Below are positions 1 through 11,407 of a stretch of DNA of 64,000 bases, in pieces. A model generated the notes under the pieces. That model saw only the letters and a list, made by a program, of their open reading frames with translations, did no database searches and was not told the DNA's origin. Both the position numbers and the translations under genes were made by a program. Each line of letters begins with the position of its first letter. Position 1 is the first letter of the stretch. The stretch is from Papilionanthe hookeriana x Papilionanthe teres (taxonomy: Eukaryota; Streptophyta; Magnoliopsida; Asparagales; Orchidaceae), in contig CM040430.1 of the NCBI GenBank assembly GCA_022702705.1, positions 14,146,310 to 14,210,309 of the forward strand, read 5' to 3'.

Positions 1-14
1 CGCCTAGGCGCTGC

Positions 15-1679
15 TGATCCACTAAAAATTTGATAGCTTTTTAATGCCTATTTCATACCTATTTTCGATGATATTGCACTTTAAAGAATGGTATTTTTTA
101 TGATTTCTTATAGGTACGATGATTTTAGGCCTTTGGAGCAAAAGAAAGCAAAAAGGAGCGAATTCGGAGCAAAATAAGGCAAAATTGAACATTTTGGCCT
201 ACAGCGCCGGACGACGCCCTCCTCAGTGCCGAACCGAGCTCAAATCCAGAGACTTTGGATAAAAGGCAGAAAATAGCGCTGGACAGCACGCTATTGAGTG
301 TCGGACCACGCCCTATCAAGCGCCAGACTGTGCCCTATCGCGATTCAAACCAAATTCAATGTATTAGGCCATATTTTGGAGGGATGCTCAAGGAAACTCT
401 TGGGAAAATCAGTTTTATCCTAATTTAAACCACTTTGGAACAAAATATAATGGGTCTCTTCAGTGTTTCTTAGTATCTTTTCATTGTTCTTGAGTGAAGA
501 CTCCATTAGAGAGTCTAGGGTTAAGTGTTTAATGTGTTTTTCTCTTCAAAGAAGTGTAGGAGGAGAGGAAAAGTGAGAGATTTCTTCTTCCTTACTCATC
601 TAAAGAGAGAATTAAGAGTTTTTGTAGAGAAAGAAGAGGAGAGGATTTCAAGAGATTAGCTTGGGGAGAAATTTGAGATAAGTTGTATTTATTTTTCTTT
701 GTTTGTATGACGTTGCTTTTATATATATAATCCATCTTTTTTTGTACTTTCCTCATGAGTCTTAACTAGATTTCTTTGTCTTCCTCCTTTTCATATGAAG
801 TGTTGATGTTGTGATATGGAAATGATGTTCCGATTTAATATGGAGATTTTGTGATGACCTTTTCACTTCATACTTCATTTACTTTTTGATCTGGCCAATT
901 GAATTGTTAAAACTTGTTATGAAACATAAGTTCCAAAAGGACTATGGGTTCTACAACAAAAGTGAAGGTCACATTCAACGTCCATGAATGAGTGACGTAG
1001 TTCATGGTGATTGAATGCAAATAAATAAGGAAATATATTTTGATGGGCGTAGAATTGGAGATTTTAGAGTGACAGACTAAAATCCCCAATTTGGTCCTAG
1101 GGTTTGGAAACTAAAGCGAGAGTTAGCCTTCAGGCGAAGGGATGTGGGAGCTCCGTAGTGACAGTCAGTTTCTTCCCAGCCTAACCACGAATTTAGGGAC
1201 TAAACCTAAAATTAACTAATATCCTTTAAATTGCTCGGAAGAGAGTAAAGAATAAGAATGCTCCTATTTGGCACAATACAGTTGTATCACTGATCTATGT
1301 CACTAAATCATCACATTATCATTGGAAAGGAGGAGGATTCTTTCTTGCAATTTGAACTTTTGTAGTAAAATTTAGTCTTGTGTTTAATAATTGAGCTAGA
1401 AGAGTAGAACGTACTTTGGTAAAATTAGTAACTGCTACTGTCTGAACATCTTTATATTATTAGTAATTGCTGAATTTGAGTTGTGATTTGAATAGTAATT
1501 TCTATGCTCCATCATAGAGTTTACAAACCTTCTCGTGGGATCAATATCCAGGACTCCACTAGTGCCCTGTATTACTTGAGCGATACGTATACTTTCGTGT
1601 TGAATGTGTGACTCATTAAAAATCTAAATTAATATATAAATTTGAGTTCATAAATTTTGGCATTTAAAAAAGCCACGCA
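15..1679 (+). repeat. 5' LTR of element 1
   Basis: Starts TGATCCACTAAAA and ends ...GCCACGCA, directly followed by the primer-binding site. It is related along its length, in inverted orientation, to the solo LTR at 16330-17899. It holds the iterated GGAGCAAAA-type motif (about 136-175), a GC-rich palindromic cluster (about 205-345) and the conserved segment containing TATTACTTGAGCGATACG at about 1,570-1,590. About 1,665 bp long. The TG...CA ends and the adjacent PBS fix both boundaries. Confidence 0.85.
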
Positions 1680-1684
1680 GTTTT

Positions 1685-1703
1685 TGGCGCCGTTGTCGGG
1701 AGG
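1685..1703 (+). promoter_or_regulatory. tRNA-Asp type primer-binding site, element 1
   Basis: TGGCGCCGTTGTCGGGAG lies six bases after the LTR end. It differs at two positions from the complement of the plant tRNA-Asp 3' end (TGGCGCCGTTGCCGGGGA). Its position just inside an LTR marks it as the start of minus-strand priming. Confidence 0.85.
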
Positions 1704-1806
1704 TAATAGTAAAAGTTAATTTGGTAGTATTTATAAACTTATATTTGAATTACAAATCATAATTGTGTGTGCTTGCTTATTGCTAGTGTGCTTATTGTGA
1801 TTGTGC

Positions 1807-2135
1807 ATGCATAGATTCAGAACTGAAAATTTAATACTTTACGATTCTGAATTGGAACAAACTTTTAAAAAGGAATTTGAGCTAAAACAAAAAGTTTTAT
1901 TTTACAATACAAGTCTGAGATTATTTTCTAGAAAACTGAAGTATTTTCTAGAAAACTGAAGTCTAGATGGATAGAATCATTCAGTATCATAAAAGTCCAT
2001 CAACTCGGACTTGTTGATATTAAAGTTCCTAAAACTTGGAGAATATTCAAAGTTAATGGACACAGATTAAAACCGTATTTTGAAGGCAATAAACCTAATT
2101 TTAAAGAGGTTTTAATGTTGGATCAACCCGAATAA
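1807..2135 (+). pseudogene. gag N-terminus fused to integrase C-terminus (deletion remnant)
   Basis: An ORF opens at ATG 1807 and reads the conserved gag start motif YDSELE, also seen in the two larger elements. Near 1,885-1,892, inside ACAAAAAG, it passes in frame into the integrase C-terminal stretch that begins KVLFYN. An exact 20 bp tandem duplication (1923-1942 and 1943-1962) then shifts the frame, so the ORF stops at 1959. The rest of the integrase tail continues in another frame through FKVNGHRLKPYF to the TAA at 2133-2135. Almost all of gag and pol were therefore lost in one internal deletion, before or after which the duplication arose. No product is expected. Confidence 0.75.
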
Positions 2136-2344
2136 CTAGAGGTTATGTCGGGCTGACGACGTTAAACCAAGCACTTTGTGGGAGGCAACCCACAATTATG
2201 TTTAGTGTTTTGTTTGATTGAATTGTTATTTTCATTAGATTTTCATATAATTAATTCCTAACCGTCTTTAATTATCATAAACAATGTTAAGAACTGAATC
2301 AAATCGAAGTTTGGAACGACTTCAGACAAAATGAAGTTTGGCCA

Positions 2345-2455
2345 AAACTATGCTTAAGCGCCGGACGACACTGTCATCAGTGTTGGACTGCGCGCCTTAT
2401 CAAGCACCGAACCGCGCTCTATCGAGCACCGGACCGCGCCGCTTTACAGAAACAA
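2345..2455 (+). promoter_or_regulatory. GC-rich palindromic leader upstream of the env-like ORF, element 1
   Basis: A GC-rich patch in AT-rich surroundings with repeated GCGCC / GGACCGCGCC / GCACCGAACCGCGC elements. Part of it (GCGCCGGACGAC, then CAGTG after a short gap) matches the palindromic cluster of this element's own LTR near 207-230. It lies about 130 bp before the env-like ATG at 2587. A role as a repeated promoter or leader module is inference. Confidence 0.5.
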
Positions 2456-2586
2456 ATTTTTTTCTGTTCTTAAATTTGAATTTTGGTGGTTCCAGGCGGC
2501 AATCCATCCATTTAAACTCGCAAAAACCGCCTCTAAACTCCAAAACCACCAGAGAAACGAAAAGGAAGATTCCAAATCTCGTCCAA

Positions 2587-3742
2587 ATGGATTCTGACTC
2601 GATTGAAACTTTAAGATTTCAAGTTTTTAACCATAGAAAGTTCATCAGTTTTGAAGCACAACGTCTGTTCAACAAAAATATCTCAAAGAAGAGGCTGATT
2701 AAGGAGCGAGGCTTCGGGAATCAACAATTAAATTCTCCTACTACTCGGATAAAAGAAATTATTGTTCAAAGATGTTGGAAATTTTTATGTTACACTACTG
2801 CTGCCGTTGTTATCCCTGTTGTGAAAGTATTTTATGCAAATCTTCATGGGATCAACCAAGGATCAGTCTATGTGTGAGGCAGGTTCATCACATTTACTCC
2901 TACGAAGATTTATGACTTGTATATGATTGATAATGTGTCGATCTGCTATTATTCAAATTTTATCCCTATGAGAGACAATATGTACGATATATACAAATAT
3001 TTGACGGATGAGAAAGATAATTAAGAGATAAGAGATAACAATTATATGTATTTTTCGACCACATTGCTAAATCTTACATCGAAGCACTTGCATTATTTTA
3101 TATGAGCAAAATCACTCATAATTATAAAAATCAGTAAAGTGACCAAGGAATGTGTTATCTTGAATTACTGTATTCAAATGGGGAGGCCTATTGATATTGG
3201 ATCTATTATTGTGAAATCTGTCTTGGGATTGATCGTACACGGATTAAAATATGGGCTTGGACATCTCATATTCCTTCTCTACAGTCAATCACAAGTGCCA
3301 TATGAAAATTGGGAGAGATTACTTCTTCCCTGGAAGCCTCTGAACACAAGATGAACACAGTAACCAGGAAGTTGGAATTTTGAATGACATGAGTATTATT
3401 GAAGATCAACCATATCAAAGTTCAAGTCATATTCCTACTTATTTTCCTGAAAGTTCTCAGATAATTTTAAAAAAGATTAGAAAATTAGAGAAAGAGATGC
3501 AACAACTTATGAGTGCGATTAACAATATATCTGACTTCTTTGATCACCTGGATTGGAGAATGAAGGAACACTTTGAGCATTTTGGGCATCTTGATGGAAG
3601 TCTGATAAGCTTGATGAAAAGAAAGGGTTGGATTGAGGAAAATTCAACTGATGAATTCCCGTATCGTCCCTTCTACAATCTGTTCGTTCACGCTCAATCA
3701 ATTGGAGACATTAGAGATAACGATAGTTCTGAAGAAGAGTAA
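2587..3742 (+). pseudogene. env-like / plant transposon protein domain ORF, broken
   Basis: The extra ORF after pol in Athila-like elements. The first block (ATG 2587 to TGA 2877) includes the AAVVIPVVKVFYANLH stretch typical of the 'putative plant transposon protein' domain. The second block (about 3139-3354) carries CIQMGRPIDIGSII and matches the same protein in element 2. The last block (3380-3742) is a charged, coiled-coil-like tail that ends in an acidic run. The blocks lie in different frames with stops between them. In element 1 the coiled-coil tail follows the main domain directly. In element 2 a second copy of that tail also exists as a separate ORF. Function is unknown; an envelope role is only a historical label. 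Confidence 0.65.
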
Positions 3743-3960
3743 CGACTTGATTATATGTTATGTAATTAAACTTAGTTAATTTGCTTGAATGCTATGTTTG
3801 AATTTGCTTTCATGTTCAGTTTTCAGCGTTTGAGTGTTGTGGTTGCGAGCGACGCTGAAGTTTAGTGTTTTATGGCTTGACGAAAGTATAGGACGTAGGC
3901 GCTCAGTCATGGAGCCAGGCACAAGAACACCACTTTGCTCCGATTAGCAATGTTTCGAGC

Positions 3961-5168
3961 TCCGTTTGCTCCCTTTCCGTGAACCCTATAATACAACACC
4001 AAAACCTTTCTCAAAGCATAACATAAACATATAAAATAGCATAACTAAGGTACACAATAATTACACTTCATACACATGTTATCTCTAGCATTGCTTATTG
4101 ATTATCGCTCAACATTCATCAAAATTGAAAATTTATCCAAGTTAACATTCTTTCACACTCCTTTATAACTGAGAAAATAACTGAGCTCATTATCTTGTAT
4201 TATCTAACTTTCAAACATTCATTATTGACCATCATTGGCATTGGCCAATTGTTAATATTCAAAGTTATCTAGCAATCAACATTTGATAATGATCATATGT
4301 TTGCTTGGTCTTCTCCTATTCAATATGAGATTAAGATGACCATCCCCCTCATTAGACTTCTAACATTCCTTGTTAATTCTCACTCGATGCTTGCCAATGG
4401 ACAAAATGCAATGTCTCTAACCATCAATGTTTGGCTCTTTACTTTGGCCACTAAGTGTCTCCTCCTATTAAAGGATATATCAAGCCAATCACTTCTATTA
4501 TGTGAATTTTGACATCTCAATCATCTTACATTATTATTATTAATGATCAATATTTAAAATCTATCACCACAAATATTTAAGGCTCATCCTTCTAGCTATT
4601 CATTCGACCTCCCCTCGTTCTAGAAAAATGACTTCGTTGACTACTCTTTGCCACCTCACTTATAACATGTTATCAATCTTCAAACGACACTCACAGGGTG
4701 ATGACAGCTCAAAATGTCGTACTTGCTTATATTGCCACCACATGAGATGCCTCTCACATTTCAAATCTATTATACTATGTTAACATCTTTAGTTATGGGG
4801 AATGATATCATTTATAAACATTGACTCACGCTACTCATGATTAAAGTCTAATACACTATCTCAATTACCTTAAAAACCATTTTTATCAAAATATCTTAAT
4901 CTAAATATGTTTTCTTACCTACTTGCTAATGAATGCTCTTGGAAATGAACATACAATTTACATGAAACTTTCTATCGTACAAATGATAAATAATCTTTTA
5001 TCATATCGTTCACCTCAACTTTAACGCATCAAACTTGGCTAAAAGCATTAATTTGGCCTTAAAGAACACCACTTCCATTTAATAATGTGAAATAAAAACA
5101 AAGCAATTCTCATTGTACATGAAAATCATCCCCCCCAATTACCCCTCTATAAAAAATATTGCTAATTG
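3961..5168. other. No gene recognised
   Basis: AT-rich sequence between element 1 and the first SINE. Only short chance ORFs are present. No LTR, tRNA or repeat structure was recognised. Confidence 0.5.
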
Positions 5169-5183
5169 TTGAAAAATAGGAAC

Positions 5184-5373
5184 TTTTTTTTTTTTAAGAT
5201 TGATTAACAGTCAGAGACCGCCGATCAACTCCTATAGGCTGAACTGACCGAGGGCCGGACCCCCCTTCCTGTTCTGTGCGTTATTTGATTCCTCCCGTAA
5301 TGGGTGGGATTCGAACCCTTGACCCGAGGGACTTACACCAAGGGACGCAACCAATGAGCTAGGGCTCGCGCAC
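5184..5373 (-). mobile_element. tRNA-derived SINE, copy 1, with target-site duplication
   Basis: Read on the minus strand this begins GTGCGCGAGCCCTAGCTCATTG (A-box-like GCTCATTGGTTG), has a B-box GGTTCGAATCC, and ends GATCGGCGGTCTC...AATCTT plus an A-rich tail. The flanks carry a 15 bp duplication with two mismatches: TTGAAAAATAGGAAC at 5169-5183 and TTGAAAAATATGACC at 5374-5388. The second copy in the PDLP intron (6408-6584) matches over the whole body. Length about 190 bp. The Pol III boxes, tail and target duplication make the SINE call strong; the family name is not known to me. Confidence 0.88.
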
Positions 5374-5388
5374 TTGAAAAATATGACC

Positions 5389-6109
5389 TTAAAAGCTAAA
5401 ACTTGAAAGAGAAGTGAATGGAAGTAGTCGAGAGGAATAAGAGAAGCCTTGCAATGAACTTCTTCATTTCTTATTACTGTTTCCCTGTCGAGGAGAGAAA
5501 AAAAAAGATCAAGTAATAAAAAAACTGATAATTTACGTTAAAGTTCGGCTGTGTAAGAGAATTTTTCCTTTTATAAATAATTTTATGAAGAGCATTTACA
5601 TATATATACCACATAATTCTTAAATATTTATATGTCAAACATGTAAAATTTAATATTTATATTTTCTTCTTGAAAATTTGAACGAATTTAATCACAAACA
5701 AGACCATTAGCCCAAGCTCTTATGCTTGAAAGTCTGAGCTCTTCAAGAGCAAGTCAAAGTGAATTGCATAATATTCACCTTCATAACACTCAAATATGTA
5801 ACATAACATCAAAAATATCATTATACTCACTTTTAAAAATCAAATGCTTCTTTTCATGCATTGTTTTCTAACACCAAACTGATATAGATGAAAATATCAA
5901 ACTGTAGGTAATAAATATGTAAATCCATAAGATTTGTATGGCACATATGTAATTTTCCCTTTTATGAATTTTTTTTTATGGGATACTATATTGATAATTA
6001 TATGATTTCATGCATATTTAGACGATGCACAAGGTTAAAAATATAATAATTTAAGCGTAAATTTATATACTGAACTTAATTATTGAATCATGTAATTAGA
6101 ACGATTTTA
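5389..6109. other. 3' flank of the PDLP-type gene, no other gene
   Basis: AT-rich sequence downstream of the minus-strand gene. It should hold that gene's 3' UTR and possibly a further small exon, but I cannot place either. No repeat or second gene was recognised. Confidence 0.4.
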
Positions 6110-6257
6110 TTAATGATGTGACGCAAGAAAACGTACCCTTTGCCTTTTTCTTTTCGCGTAGTAAATGCATCCGGCAATTTTCAGAAGGGCTGCAATAAAC
6201 GCAACTGTGATACCCGCTGTCTTTAAAGCCCCATAATCTGCAACATTCAAAAAAATA

Positions 6258-6341
<84 letters not shown>

Positions 6342-6367
6342 CTTTTAAACCAATGATCAAATAATAT

Positions 6368-6408
<41 letters not shown>

Positions 6409-6786
6409 TGCGAAAGCCTTGGCTCATTGGTTGCGTCGCTGGTGTAGTCCTCTGGTCGAGGGTTCGAATGCCACCCACTACAGGTGGATTTGAATAAGAC
6501 ACCGGACTGGAATGGGGGTCCGCTCCTCGGCTAGTTCCACCTATGGGGTTGATCGGCGGTCTCCGACTGTCGATCAATCTTTTAAATATATATATAATAA
6601 AAAAATCAGTATTTGACAGAGACCCAAATATCAATTTTCTTATGTGTTACAATCATATGATGGGAGCCTGACGTTTTGTGCTTATATATTCGAGAACCTC
6701 GTGTCACGGGGAAATCAGTATTTAATGTTATGATTTTGGGGGACTTGTAGAGAATCCTGCTAACTAACAAGCCACAGCTTGCGAGA

Positions 6787-6836
<50 letters not shown>

Positions 6837-8821
6837 CCATTTATGTTATATTTTGCATGAAAATAACACCATATTATGAAAAGAAAATTTGTGTGCGGAT
6901 GTTAATCAGTACAAAAGCCGTCGCAGATGACCCATATGGGCGGTTGTCTAAATCTGCGGAGACAGCACGTAATATTTTCCATATTATTGTTTTCCATATC
7001 ATTTCTTTGTCGGAATAAGAAGTTTCACATTGAAGTAATGATTTTGTATTCATTTATTGGAATGAAAAAAAATTGTTCAGATAGTTTTATCAAATTAGGG
7101 AGAAAATATTATGTGCAGCGATCGCACGTCCGGACAACGGTCAGAATAGGCTGCTGCGTGGTCCCAATATATTTCCCAAATTAAGAGATATGAAAACAGA
7201 ATTAAATACTTAAAATTTACTAATAAGTGTAGTTTTTTATCGAGTAAACTAACTAATAATTACTGATACGTGGATAGATGAAAGTAGAAAAACTTTTGTC
7301 ACTTTTCTTAAAGACAAGAATAAGCTTTTTTTCTATTACACAAGGGCAGAAGGGGACCTTCGTTAAATGGAAGCTTACGAAACTCATGGCGCAAAAGAAT
7401 ACCAATCAATGTCTTACCCGCTTTCAAACTTAGTACATAACAAGCCTTGTTGAACTTAATTTATGACACTTTGGAAGGCATTATTGGATTAGGTATAGAA
7501 GATGATTAAGAGATCATTTATTCAAACATTTCTTCTATTGTTTATTTGTCACATCTTTCACGTTGTCACAAACCCTGTAGACTCAATTTGGACTAGTCCA
7601 ATTGACTCAATGAGTGTATGAGGTCTTTTTAGCCAATAAATTATCAAGTGTAGACAATAGGCGTGATCCAACATACTTATTAGACGTGCACTTATTGTAA
7701 ATACAATTAGGTATACTTCATTATTTGGGCATATAGCGAGTATATAATCGTGCACAACTATCTACTCTGAGAAAATAAAATATGTTAAGACGTACATACA
7801 GAATTATGTATTCTAATATGTTGTACTTAAAAGACTCATCCGCCTTAGAGGCATATCTAACACCTAAACTCTACTATTTTGCATTTATACAGCTCTAATA
7901 TTTCACATCACACAAAAAGTACTGCTATTTTAATTTTTTTAAAAGTGAAACACAATTTTTCATGCATATGTAAAGTAGCATATATAAATACCAAGGATAT
8001 AAGTGGCATGTATGTAAATCTTTCAAAAATTTATAAAAAAGTTTGATGAATTAACAGTCTGTTTGGGCAGCTGTTGATTATTTATAATCTGCTCATAAGC
8101 AAATTATTTTGATAATCTGATAATCTGTAAATTATCAGATGTCTTTGTTGGGAGTTTATTCGGACATAATTTATCATAATTGTCATTGGATAAATCACCT
8201 TCATGCCCCTATTTGGTAAAACTTTTTGCAACAGAACTAAAATAAACACAGAAAATAGATAAATTCCAGATGTATTAAAGCTATTGAGAATTTGATTAAA
8301 ATGAAAAACATGGGTTGGGTTTTTACGATGAATTTCGATATTAGAGTGAGAATTTGAAAAATGGATGAAAGAGGGTGGTTGTTTTGTAAATAGCAAGTTT
8401 CAGGTACTCTGTATATAATTGCCCCGATAAATAAAGATAAATGTTTAAACAAAGATCAATCCTAGTTCTGTGTTGCTATTACGATCATTTTCACCTCATA
8501 ACGCCTTTGGGTGGTAGAAATGTAAAAAGTAAAATTTTTGTGTTAGATATGCATGCAAATTGCCCAATTATTTATGCAGAATGTGATTTTGTTTTGACAT
8601 TTTTTTAACATATTATGTGAATTTGGATGCTAAGTGATGGAATGGATTCCTCCATCTAATAACTAGCTGCTGCCTTGCTCTCTACCTTCTCAACAATGAT
8701 TTTCTCAACATATTATGTGACCACTCTGCCTGTTTCATTTGGTCACGATTCTCCACTTCCCTAGAATATTTGCTGCACATCTATAATCCATTTTATATAT
8801 TATGCATTACATATGTAATAT

Positions 8822-8892
<71 letters not shown>

Positions 8893-10247
8893 ACTTGGTT
8901 AATAGAATTGTTACTGAGGTTCTATTCTTCCCTAGCTGCTACCGCTTCCCTAAAAGCCTGACCTTTTGACAAAAGATTAACCTAGCTTATCCCAAATAGA
9001 CCCTAAGGCAGCTGTAGCTTATTGAATAACCTGCTGATAAGTTGATTAAAAATAATATGCTGATAAGTTAGATGCGATGGCTATTACAAATTTTTTTATT
9101 TTTGGAAAAGTCAGACCACAGCCAGAAAGCTACCACTGCACCTATATGCAGCGTGAAATTGTTGTTTTTAGCGTTTTGAAAATATATAAGCTGCCAAAAC
9201 GCAGTTTGCCCAAACAGACCTGGTGTGTTTTCAAAACGCCACTACACCAATAAGCTAGGTCCTCAAGGTCAAAATAAACAAAACTTTTTCCTTTTTTTTT
9301 TAATATTAAAGTACTTACATTAGATTATGACAGTTTTTTTTTATATATTTTATAAGAATAAAATTCTAAATAATATTCTAAATATATAAATTTAATAGTT
9401 CAAAAATTCATCGAAAACTTTAATTTATAAATAACAATGTTTCTTATATTCTGTTTGTAATTATTTCAAAAAAATAAAAGAAAATCATACCTTTCTTACA
9501 ACAGCCGGATCGCCCTCCACCTCCACCACTACTGCCCTCCGGAATCTCCCTCTCGCCGGAATACCACAAATAACACTTTCCAAGATAAATCTCTCCTGCG
9601 GCGGCGCCGCCGCATGAAACCTTAGCCTGCTCCTCCGCCGCCAAAGCACAATCATCACAGTCTCTCAAACTAAGATCCCCCATACACTGCACCTCCACCC
9701 TCACCGAACCCGCCGTGGCAACCCTATACGTGCTCCCCGTGAGGGGCGCCACTGCAGCCGCTTCAAAGGCCTCATCTTTGTCGGCCAGAAACTCATCCCA
9801 GCCTCCATTTCCGCTAATCGAACATGTCATGTATTGAAGTTTCGTATCCGCGAGGCCGATGAAGGTATCGTTGCTGTAGCGAAGGTAGCAACCGTGAAGC
9901 TGAATGGAGGCGGAGAAGGAGGATGAGCAGAGGGAGAGGAGGAGGGAGATGGCGAAGTTTAGGCAGGCGGAGCAGCGCGAGATGGAGAGGTCGCCGTGGC
10001 ATTGAAAGAGGCCGGAGATGGACGGGAAGGATGTGTTGAGTTGGGAGTAGAGAGTGAAGGATGAAGCGGCAGAGAGGGAGGAGAGGAGGGAGTTGAGGTT
10101 GAATTGGTAAGGGGAGTTGGGAGGGTAATGGGATTTGGAGCAAGTGGAGTAGATTATGGTGGTTGGATCTTGGGAGAAGGTCACGGTAGAGGAGAGGAGG
10201 AGGAGGAGGAGGGGGAGAAGGATGGGGGAGGATGGTGTTAACTGCAT
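6110..10247 (-). CDS. Plasmodesmata-located protein / cysteine-rich secretory DUF26 protein (two exons)
   Basis: Exon 1 is 10247-9491 and exon 2 is 6237-6110. The donor (AAAG|GTATGA) and acceptor (TTGCAG|ATTATG) keep frame, giving 294 residues, the usual PDLP size. Residues 1-25 are a hydrophobic signal peptide. Two DUF26 (Gnk2-homologous) domains each show the C-X8-C-X2-C core: C83/C92/C95 and C188/C197/C200. A glycine-rich linker (240-245) follows. Exon 2 encodes a transmembrane helix at about 258-279 and a basic cytosolic tail (KRKRQ). This is the family's type I membrane layout; PDLPs sit in the plasma membrane lining plasmodesmata and affect callose and cell-to-cell movement. There is no kinase domain, so it is not a CRK receptor kinase. 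A second possible donor (GTACGT, exon end near 6137) means a small third exon could replace the last residues. Codons in exon 1 are GC-rich relative to the flanks. The 3.25 kb intron is full of repeats. Confidence 0.85.
6262..6406. repeat. (TA)n microsatellites at the 3' end of the PDLP intron
   Basis: Two TA arrays, 6262-6341 and 6370-6406, separated by about 30 bp of mixed sequence. They lie within 25 bp of the exon 2 acceptor. The second array directly abuts the SINE at 6408. Confidence 0.9.
6408..6584 (+). mobile_element. tRNA-derived SINE, copy 2, in the PDLP intron
   Basis: Same family as the element at 5184-5373 but in opposite orientation. It shows the A-box-like GGCTCATTGGTTG (6421-6433), B-box GGTTCGAATGC (6461-6471) and the 3' motif GATCGGCGGTCTCCGACTG. 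TA repeats flank it on both sides, so a target duplication cannot be separated from the microsatellite. It is antisense to the host gene. Confidence 0.85.
6785..6831. repeat. (CA)n microsatellite
   Basis: CA dinucleotide array with one interruption near its left end, inside the PDLP intron. Confidence 0.95.
8057..9219. mobile_element. MITE-like element with 13 bp terminal inverted repeats in the PDLP intron
   Basis: GTCTGTTTGGGCA at 8057-8069 recurs as its exact reverse complement at 9207-9219. Sub-terminal sequence resembles hAT-type MITEs (CAGCTG followed by CTGATAAG motifs, at the left end and again near 9,008-9,070). The interior holds a (TA)n array (8832-8889) and no transposase. A clear 8 bp target duplication was not found, so the ends could belong to two smaller elements. 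Confidence 0.5.
8832..8889. repeat. (TA)n microsatellite
   Basis: Long TA array in the PDLP intron, within the MITE-like element. The tyrosine/isoleucine ORF over it is an artefact of the repeat. Confidence 0.95.
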
Positions 10248-10330
10248 GACCGATTGATTGTTTGATTTTTCTTTGGTTTAAGGTTTGTGTGTGTGTGTAT
10301 CTTATATATATATAATAAATTATTATAAAT
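10248..10330 (-). promoter_or_regulatory. Core promoter and 5' UTR of the PDLP-type gene
   Basis: On the minus strand a TATATATATAAG stretch (about 10302-10316) stands 55-70 bp before the ATG, followed by a (CA)n run of the transcript sense. The distance suits a plant TATA box with a very short 5' UTR, but the TA repeat makes the call uncertain. Confidence 0.4.
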
Positions 10331-10439
10331 TATTATAACTGGACTAAGTCTTACAATTCTTTTTTCTTTTTCAATATTTTTATATTGAAACTCCAATGTC
10401 TCGTATAAAATATATTTTTTATCGATGTGCACATTAATT

Positions 10440-11400
10440 ATTTATGCAAAGGTAGCATATTAATTTTCTTACCTCTTAGATATTATTCTTTTAATATGAG
10501 AATATTCTAACATGCAACAGTTTGCCATGATCAATCATAAATAGTCCATCTTCTTAAGATATGTAAGTATATCTCTAATTGTTGAAATTCAATACTTCAA
10601 ATAATGACAACATAATTTAGTGGGTGAATGCCAATTAAGCCTACAGTTAGAAGATTATATACATAGAATTAAGAATCATCAAGCTCATATATGTCAGCTT
10701 TTGGAGAAGACTAGATAATAAAGTGCATCATGATAGAATAACAGAGATCAATATCGAAATTTCAACATCAATTTGAGAGGCTAATCAATCTAATGCCATT
10801 TACGTAGTACATCTCATCATCGCATTGAATTTCATCCACCATATCAATTTTTGTAGCCTTTGTCTTCGCTAAGGTGATTCTTTCTCATCTCCTTCTGACT
10901 ATCATGCATGTTTGATTTATCTAAAAAACAATAGTCTTTATACGTCAATGGTACTTTAATATTTATAATTTTATTATTTTTAATATATTATTTATAACAT
11001 TTACATTTAAAATGAATCTTGTAGGGTAAATGGTAGTTAAAATCTCTATTTGAAACCCCTAAAAGACATGAATTTGAAAAGGAATTAATAGAGAGTTAGT
11101 GGTGAATATAATCAAGACTTCACAATAATAGGTGGTTGATATAATCTTTCTAAAATTTCAAAATATAAAAATCTTAGATGGTACAATTTCTCAAAAAAAA
11201 AAAAAAATAGAATAAAATTTTTTTAAAATTCACATTAAATTATAACAATAACAATATACAATCACATATACAATCACACAAATACTTTTAAAAAGTAAAC
11301 GAACACACAATTACACACTACAAAGTAAAGGTTTTCTGTTACTATATTATCAATAAATACCGTTTATACTTCTTTCCTTCCTTACTTACTTAGTTACTTC
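10440..11400. other. Intergenic, nothing recognised
   Basis: AT-rich upstream region of the PDLP-type gene. No ORF, repeat unit or RNA gene could be supported. Confidence 0.5.
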
Positions 11401-11407
11401 GTTACCT

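Larger units (their letters stand above)
15..3960 (+). mobile_element. Deleted Athila-like Ty3/gypsy retrotransposon (element 1)
   Basis: A + strand LTR retrotransposon reduced to about 3.9 kb. In order it has a complete-looking 5' LTR (15-1679), a tRNA-Asp type primer-binding site, a short piece joining the gag N-terminus to the integrase C-terminus, the post-polymerase motif around 2,140-2,200 (GACGACGTTAAACC, then GGGAGGCAACCC), a GC-rich palindromic leader and a broken env-like ORF. No matching 3' LTR is visible after 3,742, so the right boundary is approximate. The tRNA-Asp site and the extra ORF after pol are typical of the Athila branch. It cannot be autonomous because protease, RT, RNase H and most of integrase are absent. 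Confidence 0.8.

Noticed and set aside
907..1089. 60-codon ORF with a similar ORF at 16921-17103
   Set aside because: Similarity is explained by homologous LTRs in opposite orientation; the frame is accidental.
2338..2586. N-terminal extension of the env-like ORF of element 1
   Set aside because: Starts with TTG and translates the palindromic leader; the ATG at 2587 is the better start.
8770..8961. ORFs rich in Tyr/Ile or His/Thr over TA and CA arrays (also near 6300, 6800, 23300, 50500)
   Set aside because: Pure microsatellite translation with no independent coding signal.
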